Assembly: GCF_003030345.1 (NCBI RefSeq)
Contig: NZ_CP028158.1
Span: forward strand, 1-64,000
DNA from: Plantactinospora sp. BC1
GTDB lineage: Bacteria > Actinomycetota > Actinomycetes > Mycobacteriales > Micromonosporaceae
Reading direction: 5' to 3'
DNA: 64,000 bases
Part shown: positions 46,260 to 55,382 of the stretch, piece after piece
Numbering within the stretch: position 1 is the first letter of the stretch
Layout: every line of letters starts with the position of its first letter
Translations under genes and position numbers: made by a program
Notes under the pieces: model-generated
Seen by the model: only the letters and a program-made list of their open reading frames with translations
The model's database searches: none
Told to the model about the DNA's origin: nothing

Positions 46260-47138
46260 GTGAACCTTCAGCAACTCCGATACGTCGTCGCGGTGGCCGA
46301 ACTCGGCAACTTCACCCGGGCGGCCGAGCGGTGCTTCGTCGTACAGTCGGCGTTGAGTCACCAGATCGCGAAGCTCGAGCAGGAGTTGGGTGCGCGGCTC
46401 TTCCACCGCACCAGCAGGTCGGTGGCGCTGACCCCGGCCGGCGCGGCCCTGCTGCCGGCCGCCCGCGAGTGCCTCGCGGCGGCGGAGCGCGTGCAGGCGG
46501 AGGTCTTCGCGGCGACCGGCGAGATCCGCGGTCGGCTCGCCGTCGGCATGATCCCGACCGTGGCGGCCGTCGACGTGCCGGCCGCGCTGCGGGTCTTCCA
46601 TCAGGAGTACCCGCAGGTGCGGATCAGCCTGCTGACGGCCGGCAGCGACGACCTGGCCGACCGGGTTCGCGCCGGTGCGCTCGACGTCGCGTTCCTGGGC
46701 CTGGCCGAGGAGGTCGAGATCCCGGACCTGAACAGCCAGCAGCTCGCCCGCGACCCGCTGGCCGCGCTGCTGGCTCCGGACCATCGACTCGCCGGCCACG
46801 AACGGATCCGGCTGGAGGCGATCTGCGCCGAGAGGTTCGTCGACTTTCCCGCCGGGACCACCGGCCGGGTCCAGGCCGACCGGGCGTTCGCCGCCGCCGG
46901 CCTGGAGCGTACGGTCGCCTTCGAGATCACCGACCCGCACATCATGGCGCGGCTCGTGGCCGAAGGTCTCGGCGTCGCCCTCCTCGCCTCCACCTTCGCG
47001 GTACGGCTGCCCGGCGTGACCGTGGTACCCGTGGTGAACACGTCGTACCGCCTGGAGCACCTGGTCTGGAGCCGACTGGGACCGACTCCGGCAGCGAACG
47101 CGTTCATCGCTCGGCTGGCGCGGCTGGCGCGACCCTAG
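46260..47138 (+). CDS. LysR-family transcriptional regulator
   Basis: A 292-residue regulator starting NLQQLRYVVAVAELGNFTRA with the winged helix SQ-type VVQSALSHQIAKLEQELGARL and a periplasmic-binding-like effector domain (RLAVGMIPTVAAVDVPAALR; LVAEGLGVALLAS). The GTG at 46260 matches the family start; an ATG at 46230 would add ten residues and overlap the inverted repeat. Probably controls the divergent EamA exporter. Confidence 0.88.
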   Translation: MNLQQLRYVVAVAELGNFTRAAERCFVVQSALSHQIAKLEQELGARLFHRTSRSVALTPAGAALLPAARECLAAAERVQAEVFAATGEIRGRLAVGMIPTVAAVDVPAALRVFHQEYPQVRISLLTAGSDDLADRVRAGALDVAFLGLAEEVEIPDLNSQQLARDPLAALLAPDHRLAGHERIRLEAICAERFVDFPAGTTGRVQADRAFAAAGLERTVAFEITDPHIMARLVAEGLGVALLASTFAVRLPGVTVVPVVNTSYRLEHLVWSRLGPTPAANAFIARLARLARP

Positions 47139-47360
47139 CCTCGCTCCGTCTCGACCGACCTCCGCCTGCTCTCCGAGAAGCTCGCGCGGCACAAACCGCC
47201 CGAGCGGCGGTTGCCGTTCGGGGATTCGGCCGAGCGATATCGAAACCTGTCGGCGGATCGCGGAGGCTCTCGCCTCGGCCGACTCCTCCCGTTACCAGCC
47301 GACCCTGCCACCGACACGCACTGGGACGACCGGCCCAGGCCCGGTGCCCGTGGTGCGGCA

Positions 47361-48107
47361 TCAGTGCGGGTTCGTGCCGGCGTCGCGGCGGGTCGAAGGT
47401 GTCGCGGGTCGCACGGGTACCTCCAGGACCGTCGCGACGGCGTGGTCAGCGTCGACCAGGTGCTCCTCCAGGGTGGGGCCGGCGACGGTCAGGGCACGCC
47501 GGTGCAGCCAGTCGAAGAGGTCGAGGCCGGCGCGGACCACTCCGGTTGCCGGTGGGACGACGGCCCGCACCACCGTACGGGCGGGCAGGTCGAGGCGTTC
47601 GCCGCCCCGGTCGGCCGGGACTGCCGCGACGAAGTTCCCGGTGGGGTGTCCGGTGAGCCAGGTGAGCAGGGTCGTCGGTGGTGGCGGGCACAGGGCGGCC
47701 AGCGCGGACGGGTGGGCGATGCGCAGGTGGCGCACGTACAGGCGGCGCGGGCCCACCGTGGCCGTTTGGGGCAGGACCGACATCGGTGTGGCGAGCCGGT
47801 CCTCGGCGATGGCCACGGCTGCGGCCTTGGCCGCGAGGTCGCGGCGAAGGGCGTTCACGGTCTCGGTCAGGGCCTGCTGTAGCTGCTCGTCGGGGGCGTC
47901 CAGGACGTCGGCGATCTGGCGTAGTGACAGCCCGAGGTGTTGTAGCCCTCGGATGCGTTCCAGGCGGGCCAGTTCGGTTACTCCGTACCACCGGTAGCGG
48001 GTGGTGCGGTCCACTGTGGCAGGAGCGAGTAGGCCGACCCTGTCGTAGTGCCGCAGGGTGCGTTCGGACACCCCGACCATCCTCGCCAGCTCCCCGATCC
48101 GCCACAC
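47361..48107 (-). CDS. MerR-family transcriptional regulator
   Basis: A 248-residue regulator. RIGELARMVGVSERTLRHYD, then RWYGVTELARLERIRGLQHL and LSLRQIADVL form the MerR winged helix and dimer helix; the C-terminal 150 residues are a putative ligand domain of unclear type. GTG at 48107 has GGAGGAGGG upstream. It diverges from a membrane-protein gene whose promoter has the long spacer and dyad expected of a MerR target. Confidence 0.87.
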   Translation of the reverse strand: MWRIGELARMVGVSERTLRHYDRVGLLAPATVDRTTRYRWYGVTELARLERIRGLQHLGLSLRQIADVLDAPDEQLQQALTETVNALRRDLAAKAAAVAIAEDRLATPMSVLPQTATVGPRRLYVRHLRIAHPSALAALCPPPPTTLLTWLTGHPTGNFVAAVPADRGGERLDLPARTVVRAVVPPATGVVRAGLDLFDWLHRRALTVAGPTLEEHLVDADHAVATVLEVPVRPATPSTRRDAGTNPH

Positions 48108-48124
48108 GCCGCCCTCCTCCTGGC

Positions 48125-48156
48125 TTGACCCTCTCCCTGTGTCAGGGTTTTAGCGT
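48125..48156 (+). promoter_or_regulatory. MerR-type promoter with elongated spacer
   Basis: TTGACC (48125-48130) and TAGCGT (48151-48156) are 20 bp apart (19 if the -10 is read as TTAGCG), longer than normal 17 bp. ACCCT and AGGGT form a dyad within the spacer. This is the classic geometry of promoters that MerR proteins untwist. The -10 ends six bases before the ATG at 48163, so the mRNA is probably leaderless. Confidence 0.68.
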
Positions 48157-48162
48157 GCCGCC

Positions 48163-48834
48163 ATGAGTCCCGCTGACCAGCGCTCGGCGGCCCGGCTGAC
48201 GGGCGCGCTGCTGTTGATTTCGTTGTCGGCCATGCTCGCCGGTGTGGCCGTTGTCGTGCCATCGGGATTGACCCTTAATCCGGCCGATCCCGCTGCCGTG
48301 TTGGCCGTGGTGAACGCCCGGGTCGGGTCGCACCTGATCGGGTTGGGCCTCGATGTCGTCGGCTGGCTCGCCCTACTCGCGGCCGGGCTCGTGACGACGG
48401 CCCGCCCCACCGGCGGTAAGCCACACCTGGTGACGCTCGCCGGCGGACTGCTGGCCTGTGCCGGCTTGGCGGGCCTGCTCCACGACGCCGGAAACCTCGC
48501 GTTGACCCGGTTGGCCGCCGATCCCACCGACCCGACGACCACTGTCGTGGCCGGGGCGGTCCTCGTCACCGCCAAGTGGGCTGTCAACCTCGCCGGGCTG
48601 CTCTGGGTCGCCGCGACCGTGACGACCGCGCTCGGCGTACCGCTGCCCACCGCGTTTCGTCGTACCGGCCTGATCGCCGTCGCCTCCGGCCTTGCTGCGG
48701 TTCTGTTGCCATGGACCACCGGGATCGAGGGCCCGTCGGCAACGCTGGAACAGCTCGGCTACGGCCTCCATCTGCCGGTCATGGTCTGGTACGGCGTACT
48801 GGGCTGGTGGCAGATCCGCAACAGCCACCGATAG
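48163..48834 (+). CDS. Membrane protein of unknown function (DUF4386-like)
   Basis: A 223-residue protein with about six hydrophobic segments: LTGALLLISLSAMLAGVAVV near the start, LGLDVVGWLALLAAGLV, LVTAKWAVNLAGLLWVAATV and a final VMVWYGVLGWWQIRN. The layout resembles DUF4386-type membrane proteins, but I cannot give a function. Its promoter is the MerR-type element just upstream, so it is the likely target of the divergent regulator. Confidence 0.7.
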   Translation: MSPADQRSAARLTGALLLISLSAMLAGVAVVVPSGLTLNPADPAAVLAVVNARVGSHLIGLGLDVVGWLALLAAGLVTTARPTGGKPHLVTLAGGLLACAGLAGLLHDAGNLALTRLAADPTDPTTTVVAGAVLVTAKWAVNLAGLLWVAATVTTALGVPLPTAFRRTGLIAVASGLAAVLLPWTTGIEGPSATLEQLGYGLHLPVMVWYGVLGWWQIRNSHR

Positions 48835-48842
48835 CCACGGGC

Positions 48843-49181
48843 GTGCCGGCGGCGGACGCGCTCCACCAGCGTTGGATGAGTGCGTTGCAACCAGAGGGCC
48901 ATACTGATGCGGTGAGATCGCGGTTCGACCAGACATCGGCGGAAGCGGCCGAGGCGCGCGGTGACTGGGCTACGGCGATCGTCCTGGTCGGTGAGTTCGC
49001 CGAGTGTTACAGCCGTGACCCCTACCGGCACAACGCACACCTGTGGCACATGGATCTGCTCGTCAAGGCCGGACTGCTGCGCGAGTTGGCCGATCGAGCC
49101 GAGGCGGACGTGCACGCACGACGCCGACTGGACCGGTTCCGGTACGAGCAAGGCCGCGACGGTGAAACCGGCACGCGGTAG
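48843..49181 (+). CDS. Small conserved hypothetical protein
   Basis: A 112-residue charged helical protein (from GTG 48843; ATG 48876 would give 101). Segments such as AEARGDWATAIVLVGEFAEC, LWHMDLLVKAGLLRELADRA and ADVHARRRLDRFRYEQGRD suggest a TPR-like or helical-repeat fragment. It begins nine bases after the membrane-protein stop, so it may be co-transcribed. Function unknown. Confidence 0.5.
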   Translation: MPAADALHQRWMSALQPEGHTDAVRSRFDQTSAEAAEARGDWATAIVLVGEFAECYSRDPYRHNAHLWHMDLLVKAGLLRELADRAEADVHARRRLDRFRYEQGRDGETGTR

Positions 49182-49266
49182 AGCGTAGACGTCCCGGCGG
49201 TTGGTCAGGAGCGAACGACGGGGATGGCCCTGGTCGCGGCGGCGGTTGCCTGCCGCGACTCGTCGA

Positions 49267-50013
49267 TCAGCCGGTCGGGTAGGAGCCCGGCGTGTGGCCG
49301 AATGCGCGCCGGAAGACGTCGATGAAGGCGCTGGTGGAGGCCCAGCCGCATTGGTGCGCGACGGTGGTGACCGCGGTCTTCTCGGCCAGCAGGACCAGTG
49401 CGTGTTGCAGCCGCAACTGGGTGCGCCACTGTGGAAACGTCATGTTGAGGTCGCTGCGGAAGAGCCGGGACAGGGTGCGATCGCTCGCGCCGACCTGGTG
49501 GCCCAGTTCGGCGAGCGTGCGGCTGTCGGCCGGATCGGCTCGCAGGATGTCGCAGAGCGTGCGCAGCAGGGGCGAGGCCGGCGTGGGCAGGTGCAGCGGT
49601 TGTTGGGGGGAGGCCCGCAACTGATCGAGAAGTACCGCGCGCAACCGGATCCGTTCGGGACTGTCGTCGTCGGGAGTGCGGGTGTAGGCGATGATCAGTT
49701 CACGCAGCAGCGGGCCCACCGCGAGCACGGTCGGGGTATCCAGGCCGAGCGGGTTGTCGGTCGCGGGCAGCCCCACCAGATGCAGTTCCAGTTCCCCATG
49801 GGCCCTGTGGGCGTGAACGGTGCCGGCCGGAACCCAGATGGCGCGGGTGCCGGGGGCAACCCAGGAACCCGCGCTGGTCGTGACGGCCAGCACCCCACGG
49901 CCGGCGTAGACGATCTGGTGGTCGTCGTGCCGATGGGCGTCGATCGTGCCGCCCGACGCCAGCCGCTGGGTGCGGGTCGGCGCCACCGGATTGTGGCGGA
50001 TTTTCGTCATCAT
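49267..50013 (-). CDS. AraC-family regulator with cupin N-terminus
   Basis: A 248-residue regulator. The N-terminal cupin has DAHRHDDHQIVYAGRGVLAV and AIWVPAGTVHAHRAHG; the C-terminal double helix-turn-helix includes VGASDRTLSRLFRSDLNMTF and VAHQCGWASTSAFIDVFRRA with GHTPGSY. It diverges from the MFS exporter with about 50 bases between the starts and most likely controls it. Confidence 0.87.
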   Translation of the reverse strand: MMTKIRHNPVAPTRTQRLASGGTIDAHRHDDHQIVYAGRGVLAVTTSAGSWVAPGTRAIWVPAGTVHAHRAHGELELHLVGLPATDNPLGLDTPTVLAVGPLLRELIIAYTRTPDDDSPERIRLRAVLLDQLRASPQQPLHLPTPASPLLRTLCDILRADPADSRTLAELGHQVGASDRTLSRLFRSDLNMTFPQWRTQLRLQHALVLLAEKTAVTTVAHQCGWASTSAFIDVFRRAFGHTPGSYPTG

Positions 50014-50064
50014 CCGTCAGTTTATCGGAAGCGCGACACGGCTACGGGATCTGATCATGACGTG

Positions 50065-51225
50065 ATGCGAAGGAACGTCTCGATCACTCTCCTTTCGGTC
50101 GGGCACGCCTGCGTCGACGTCTACCAGGGCGCGGTGGCCTCCCTGGTCCCGTTCTTCGTCGCTGAGCGCGAATACAGCTACGCGGTTGTCTCTGGCGTGG
50201 TGCTGGCCGCCTCCTTGCTGTCGTCGGTGGTGCAGCCGGTGTTCGGTGCCCTGACCGACCGCTGGGCGATGCCCTGGCTGTTGCCGGTCGGCACCCTGCT
50301 GGGCGGTGTGGGCATCGCCCTGAGCGGGATGAGCGGCTCCTACGGGCTCACCCTGCTGTTCGTAGCGGTTTCCGGGATCGGTGTGGCTGCCTACCACCCC
50401 GAGTCCGCACGGGTCGCCCGGATTGTCAGCCAAGGCAGCCACGCCGCCATGGGCTGGTTCTCGACGGGCGGCAACCTCGGCTTCGCGCTGGCCCCGCTCA
50501 TGGTCGGCGCGGCTGTGGCCACGGGTGGGCTGCGCCTGACGCCGCTGCTGGTGCTGCCAGCGCTCGCAGCCGCCGTACTGTGCCTACCCGTGCTGCGCGC
50601 GCTGGGGCAGCGGCAGGCCGCCGGTACCGCTGCGGCGGTGCCGGCTGGGCCGGATGACAGAGCGTCGTTCGTGAGGCTGGCGCTGGCCGTGGCGTGCCGG
50701 TCGATCGTGTTCGTGGGATTGAGTACCTTCATCTCGCTCTACGCCGCGCAACGCATGGGCGGCAGCACCGTGGCAGGCAGTCTGGCACTCTTCGTGCTCT
50801 ACCTCGGTGGCGCCGTGGGCTCCGTTCTCGGCGGTACGCTGGCGGGGCGCTGGGACCGGGTCACGGTCTCCCGCTGGTCGTACCTGATCACGATCGGATC
50901 GGTCGCGGGCGTGGTGTTCGTGCCGGGTCCGGCCCTGTACCTGTTCGTGGCACTGGCCTCAGCCGGCCTGTACGTCCCCTTCTCGCTGCAGGTCACGCTC
51001 GGCCAGGACTACCTGCCCTCGCGGGTCGGCACCGCCAGCGGGATCACCCTCGGCCTGACTGTCAGCATCGGCGGCCTGGTCAGCCCACTCATCGGCAGCC
51101 TTGCCGACGCAACGTCACTGCGGACTGCCCTGGCACCTCTCGTCCTGATGCCGGCGCTGAGCTGGCTGCTGTTCCGGACCCTGCCCGAACCCACCGCACC
51201 ACGGCTCGGGCCGAGCCCGACATGA
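50065..51225 (+). CDS. MFS transporter, fosmidomycin-resistance (Fsr) type
   Basis: A 386-residue exporter with about twelve membrane segments. SVGHACVDVYQGAVASLVPF near the start and GVAAYHPESARVARIVSQG in the middle are hallmark segments of Fsr-like transporters. It would pump a small anionic drug or metabolite outward. ATG 50065 immediately follows a GTG codon; either could start. Regulation is probably by the divergent AraC protein. Confidence 0.85.
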   Translation: MRRNVSITLLSVGHACVDVYQGAVASLVPFFVAEREYSYAVVSGVVLAASLLSSVVQPVFGALTDRWAMPWLLPVGTLLGGVGIALSGMSGSYGLTLLFVAVSGIGVAAYHPESARVARIVSQGSHAAMGWFSTGGNLGFALAPLMVGAAVATGGLRLTPLLVLPALAAAVLCLPVLRALGQRQAAGTAAAVPAGPDDRASFVRLALAVACRSIVFVGLSTFISLYAAQRMGGSTVAGSLALFVLYLGGAVGSVLGGTLAGRWDRVTVSRWSYLITIGSVAGVVFVPGPALYLFVALASAGLYVPFSLQVTLGQDYLPSRVGTASGITLGLTVSIGGLVSPLIGSLADATSLRTALAPLVLMPALSWLLFRTLPEPTAPRLGPSPT

Positions 51226-51408
51226 AGGCAGTTGCGGCGCAACCAGCTGAACCATGCTCCGGCCCGGCATCGACACGCTGTGCTCGGCGGACCTGAATCC
51301 GGCGACCGTCCGTGCAGCGGCACGACCTCACGTCCCACCTCACCACCCGCTTGCCCGAACGTGCCGCCGGGCCGGTGGCAGATTCGCGCGCGCCGGATCA
51401 CGACTGGC

Positions 51409-52116
51409 TCAAACCTTGGGCGACCATTCTCGGGTCATCGCCGCGATGCGCTCCGTCACGGCACCCGGATCGACCAACTGATGCAGATGCCGGCCGGGAA
51501 TGTGGTCGACGGCCCACCCTCGCTTGGCCGCATCCTCAGCGACCGGCTCGTACGGCGGGCCGAACAGCAGATAACCGCACGGCCGGTCGTCCCAGCCGAC
51601 CGGGGTGGGCACGAGCTCCTCGTAATAGTTCAACGGGAGCCGAGGCTGCTCGGCCGACACCGCACTCCGCGTTTGGGCGTCCGGAAACATCGGTACGACG
51701 TCCGACTCCTCCCACCACGCCGTCCATTGCGGCAGCCGACCACCGACCGCCTTCGGACGCAGAAAGTCCAGCAACTCAGGCGGCGCGACGGGTGTGGGTC
51801 CGCTACGCGACGGCAAGGCCGCATCCACGAACAGGCAGCCGGCCACCTCCCGCGAGGCCGCCTCGACGATCACCGGCACGAAGAGACCCGCGTTGCTGTG
51901 CGCCACGATCACCACAGGCTGATCCCGGGGCAACTGGTCGATCGCTGCGCTGACCGTCTCGGCGACGGACCGCCAGTATGGTGGGCCGGTTTCCGCCACC
52001 CCGACCAGCGACGGCACGACCACGACCGCCCCCGAGTCCTCCAGTTCCCGCGCTGTCGGCGCCCATGTCGCAGGCCCGACCGACGGACTGTGCACCAGAA
52101 CGAAACCGGCCCTCAT
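51409..52116 (-). CDS. Alpha/beta-hydrolase
   Basis: A 235-residue hydrolase. FVLVHSPSVGPATWAPTA is the oxyanion region; the nucleophile elbow is VAHSNAGLFV (Ser within HSNAG); the C-terminal PGRHLHQLVDPGAV supplies the His. The family includes esterases and MenH-like enzymes; the substrate is unknown. ATG 52116 is preferred; a GTG nine bases upstream is possible. Confidence 0.8.
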   Translation of the reverse strand: MRAGFVLVHSPSVGPATWAPTARELEDSGAVVVVPSLVGVAETGPPYWRSVAETVSAAIDQLPRDQPVVIVAHSNAGLFVPVIVEAASREVAGCLFVDAALPSRSGPTPVAPPELLDFLRPKAVGGRLPQWTAWWEESDVVPMFPDAQTRSAVSAEQPRLPLNYYEELVPTPVGWDDRPCGYLLFGPPYEPVAEDAAKRGWAVDHIPGRHLHQLVDPGAVTERIAAMTREWSPKV

Positions 52117-52362
52117 GGAGCACACCCTGCACGATCCGGGCCGCCGGCCACCACCCCGATCGTCACGCTGACCGCGAACACCCGAGACGGTCGTCGGCGC
52201 GATCGATCGCGAGCAGGCCGGCCGCGGGAACCGAGCTGCCGAAGCGGTCCAGCGTCGCGCCGCCCTCGCCCGCCATGACCCGGAAGCCGTTGCGAAGGAG
52301 TTGAAACGCAGTGCGAGACGCGGTTCCCCGGTCGGGCGGCGTCACGGAGATTCCGCAGCAGC

Positions 52363-53166
52363 TCATCGGTTGGCGTATCGGCGGAACTCCCAGGGATCGT
52401 GCGCCGATACGATGGCCACTTCCGTCAGGTGGTCGCGGGCGAGGGACCGCAGCCGCTCAAGGTTGCCCAGCCGCTGCGCTGGGTCGGTCTCTATGCCGGA
52501 CTGCAGGGAGACCAGGAAGGGTGGTACTCGTCCGGGCTCGGGTGCCAGCTCTCCGTGGTGGTAGTAGGCATCGCCGACGTGCAGCAGCCAACGGTCGTCG
52601 TCCCTGACCGCGACGGCGATGTGCCCCGGAGTGTGCCCGACCAACGGGACCAGCAGGATGTCGGAGGGGAGTCCGATCGGCTGGCGTACCCGGTCGAAAC
52701 CAAACCACCGCTCACCCTCGGTGAAGCTGTATCTGGCCCAGTTCGGCTGGTGTGCCCAATGCGCCTGGTGCGGATACCGCCCACTGGTCATCGCCGCTTC
52801 GTACTCGTTCTCATGGACATGCACGGTGGCCCAGGGGAAATCGGGTAGGCCGCCGGTGTGGTCGCGATGCAGGTGGGTGAGGATGACATGGCGTACGTCC
52901 TCTGGGGCGAAGCCCAGGCTGGCGATCTGCCGGAGGGCCGGCTCGTCCGGGTCGAGCGCAGGCCGGGCCCAGCCAAGGAACTCCTCGCCCAGTGACCGCT
53001 CCGGCGCCTCGATGTCGCCGAGGCCGAAGCCGGTTTCCACCAGGACCAGCCCGTCGCTGTCGGTCTCCACGAGCAGGCAGTGGCACACGCCGGGCAGTGG
53101 CCGCTGCCCTTCGCCGGTCGGTGTGATCTCCCGCAACGAGCCGCAGTTGAGATGATGGATTCGCAT
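52363..53166 (-). CDS. Metallo-beta-lactamase-fold hydrolase (lactonase-like)
   Basis: A 267-residue MBL-fold protein. The zinc signature LTHLHRDHTGG, a second metal His in VGHTPGHIAVAV and Asp in LHVGDAYYHHGE are clear. It resembles N-acyl-homoserine-lactone lactonases and other MBL hydrolases. GGGAG precedes the ATG. It diverges from an HxlR regulator with about 60 bases between the starts, the usual setting of an HxlR-controlled gene. Confidence 0.85.
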   Translation of the reverse strand: MRIHHLNCGSLREITPTGEGQRPLPGVCHCLLVETDSDGLVLVETGFGLGDIEAPERSLGEEFLGWARPALDPDEPALRQIASLGFAPEDVRHVILTHLHRDHTGGLPDFPWATVHVHENEYEAAMTSGRYPHQAHWAHQPNWARYSFTEGERWFGFDRVRQPIGLPSDILLVPLVGHTPGHIAVAVRDDDRWLLHVGDAYYHHGELAPEPGRVPPFLVSLQSGIETDPAQRLGNLERLRSLARDHLTEVAIVSAHDPWEFRRYANR

Positions 53167-53226
53167 GATGCTCCCGACTGACGATGTTGCTGTGCGGCGT
53201 ACGCAGCGAGGCTAGGAGGCGGATTC

Positions 53227-53610
53227 GTGGCTCACCAAACGGTTGGCTATGAGGCAACGAGGCTGATAGACGCCTGCTCGGGTCGTACGGTCGAACCACA
53301 CCCGTCGTGCCCGGTGGATGTCACCTTGGCGGTGTTGCGTGGCCGGTGGACCGCCCTGGTGATCCGCGAATTCCTACAGGGTGATCGCAGCTTCAGCGAG
53401 CTTGCCCAGGCCCTTCCGAAGCTCTCGGACAAAACCCTCGCGGATCGACTCGCGCAGTTGACCGAGGCGGCTGTACTCGATCGACGGCGGACGCCCGGTT
53501 GGCCCCCGCGGGTGCGCTACGCCCTCACCGACCGCGGACGTGCGCTCGCACCGGTGCTGCAAGCAATGTGGGAATGGGGCTCGGGTTCGAAGGACGAGGG
53601 CGAGCGTTGA
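53227..53610 (+). CDS. HxlR-family transcriptional regulator
   Basis: A 127-residue winged-helix protein: CPVDVTLAVLRGRWTALVIR, FSELAQALPKLSDKTLADRL and the wing RYALTDRGRALAPVL. Members sense electrophiles or aldehydes, often through a cysteine; here Cys residues occur near residues 17 and 28. GTG start follows GAGG. Likely controls the divergent MBL hydrolase. Confidence 0.86.
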   Translation: MAHQTVGYEATRLIDACSGRTVEPHPSCPVDVTLAVLRGRWTALVIREFLQGDRSFSELAQALPKLSDKTLADRLAQLTEAAVLDRRRTPGWPPRVRYALTDRGRALAPVLQAMWEWGSGSKDEGER

Positions 53611-53846
53611 GCACAGCAAAAGTTCGGCTACCTGATCCCTGCCGGCGCCGGAGGTGTCGGTCACGAAGCGAGCCTGCCGCGCAACCGTCGCGCTGCCCGG
53701 CATGACCGCGCGTCTCCGACTTCGTGTGGCCGCGACCTGTGACGGGAGCGATGGTTCCTGGTACGGCCCGTCGTCGAGCGGAACCAGGTGACTGCAGGAC
53801 ACCGCCAACACGTATCCGAGCCGGTGTTTGCACAGCAGGACGCGGA

Positions 53847-54242
53847 ATGCCGCTGTTCGATCTGGGTCTCCGCTTCCCGGCTTACGATCGCCGCATGCAA
53901 CCGATCATCGACATGTCACTCGGCGCTGCGGGTCCGCCGCACGAGGTGGTGCTGAAGCTCCAAGGTGGCGACGACTGGGAACTGAATGTCTGGTCGACCT
54001 TCGAGGACCTGGCCCAGCTCAGTGGCATCCGAGCCGCCGTGTGGAACGAACGTAGGGCGATCGCGGCGGGAACAAGCGCCGGCAGCAGGGTCTTCTGGTG
54101 CGCTCCTGCGGAGGACGCAGGTCCTGAGACCGCGACGGTCCTCATCGGACACGACGACGAAACGTGGGACATCGCCTTCCTGGTACCCGTGGCCCTTGTC
54201 GAAAAGATCGGCACTTTGGCAAGCGCACGACAGGTGGACTAG
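53847..54242 (+). CDS. Small hypothetical protein
   Basis: A 131-residue protein of unknown family; ATG 53847 is used, though an ATG at 53895 (MQPIIDMSLG) could be the true start. The sequence PHEVVLKLQGGDDWELNVWS, GIRAAVWNERRAIAAGTSAG and GHDDETWDIAFLVPVALVEK looks like a globular alpha/beta protein. It stands alone in a poorly packed region. Confidence 0.5.
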   Translation: MPLFDLGLRFPAYDRRMQPIIDMSLGAAGPPHEVVLKLQGGDDWELNVWSTFEDLAQLSGIRAAVWNERRAIAAGTSAGSRVFWCAPAEDAGPETATVLIGHDDETWDIAFLVPVALVEKIGTLASARQVD

Positions 54243-54290
54243 CCAGCCGGAACCACAGCAACCTGTCGGTCACGGTGTGCGGCAGCCGTA

Positions 54291-55382
54291 CTAGGTGGCG
54301 AATTCGACCCCGGCGAGGGAAACGGCGCGGTACGCGGCGAGGCGTTCCGCTTGTTCGACGACGTTATTGCGCGTGGTAGCGGTCAGCTTCTGCCACGGCT
54401 GGACGGCGACCTTCAACGTTTTCCCGGACTTGCGGGGACGCCAGGTGCCGACGAGTTCACCGTCGACCAGGACGGCGCCGGGGCGACCCAGCACCGGCCA
54501 CAACTCCTTGGCGTGAGCCGTGCCCGGCACCAGCGTTGCTCGGTCTTTGGCCTGGAGGAAAAGGTCGAACGGGCCGAGTAGCCGGGTTGCCTTGGTCTCG
54601 GCCGATGCCAGGGCCTGTTCGTCGGCGACCAGGAGCCAGCGTGTCTCGCCGCCGACGGTCACCTCGATCACATCTTCGGGCCAGAGTGCCTTCACGTCCT
54701 TGACCGGCGCATCGAGATAGTCGGCCACGTGTTTGGGCGTGGCCGGACCGAGCAGCCGAAGGTACGCGCGGATGAGGTCGAATCGGTCGCCCGAGGCGGT
54801 GGCCTTCCTGAAGCCCGCGATGCGCTGCAGAACCGGCGGCGATGTGTCGAGTCGCAGTTCCAACGCGGCCCGTACGGCGGCCAACCGGAACGGCATCTCG
54901 TAGAGGTGGGTAGCGTCGCACGGTCGGCAGAACCGCAGATACGGCTCGGGCATCACCTCGGCCAAGCGCCCGGAGACGTCACCCTTGACCGTCGGCATCG
55001 TGACGATGGCTCGCATCTGAGCGGCCATCTCATCCAGAGCGGCCAGAATGCCGATGCCAGCCGCCTTCAACGGCCTGGCGGCGTCGTAGATGCGCTTGCC
55101 GGCGTCAGCGTCGGAGAACGGCTCGACCGCGGCCGCCACCCTCCCCACGTCAGCACGGCGGTAGAGGTGTGGCGCACCTCGCACGGTCCACAGCAGGATC
55201 ACATCCTCCCCGGACAACGCCGCCACATCGACCCCGCGCAGAGCCAGCGCCCACCTGCCGCCGTCCGGACCGGTTTCCTGCACCCCGATATCGAGCACAG
55301 CGGTGTCTTCGAGCATGCCCTCGGCCCGGTCAAGCTGCTGCGCCTGAACGCGGAAGTTCAGCACCTGGCGCTGATCAATCAT
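54291..55382 (-). CDS. Winged-helix DNA-binding protein, AlkZ/YcaQ-like
   Basis: A 363-residue protein of the HTH_42 family related to the AlkZ/YcaQ DNA glycosylases that excise alkylated or crosslinked bases. The N-terminal NFRVQAQQLDRAEGML contains a Q-x-Q-like element, and LLWTVRGAPHLYRRADV, then FDLIRAYLRLLGPATPKHVADYL (given as FDLIRAYLRLLG / PATPKHVADYL) and AVLVDGELVGTWRPRKSGKT follow the family pattern. Whether it is a glycosylase cannot be judged from sequence alone. Confidence 0.72.
   Translation of the reverse strand: MIDQRQVLNFRVQAQQLDRAEGMLEDTAVLDIGVQETGPDGGRWALALRGVDVAALSGEDVILLWTVRGAPHLYRRADVGRVAAAVEPFSDADAGKRIYDAARPLKAAGIGILAALDEMAAQMRAIVTMPTVKGDVSGRLAEVMPEPYLRFCRPCDATHLYEMPFRLAAVRAALELRLDTSPPVLQRIAGFRKATASGDRFDLIRAYLRLLGPATPKHVADYLDAPVKDVKALWPEDVIEVTVGGETRWLLVADEQALASAETKATRLLGPFDLFLQAKDRATLVPGTAHAKELWPVLGRPGAVLVDGELVGTWRPRKSGKTLKVAVQPWQKLTATTRNNVVEQAERLAAYRAVSLAGVEFAT

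Noticed and set aside
47139-47360. Possible small gene between the LysR and MerR genes
   Set aside because: Open frames exist but have Arg/Pro-rich random composition and no ribosome site; the gap is a convergent junction.
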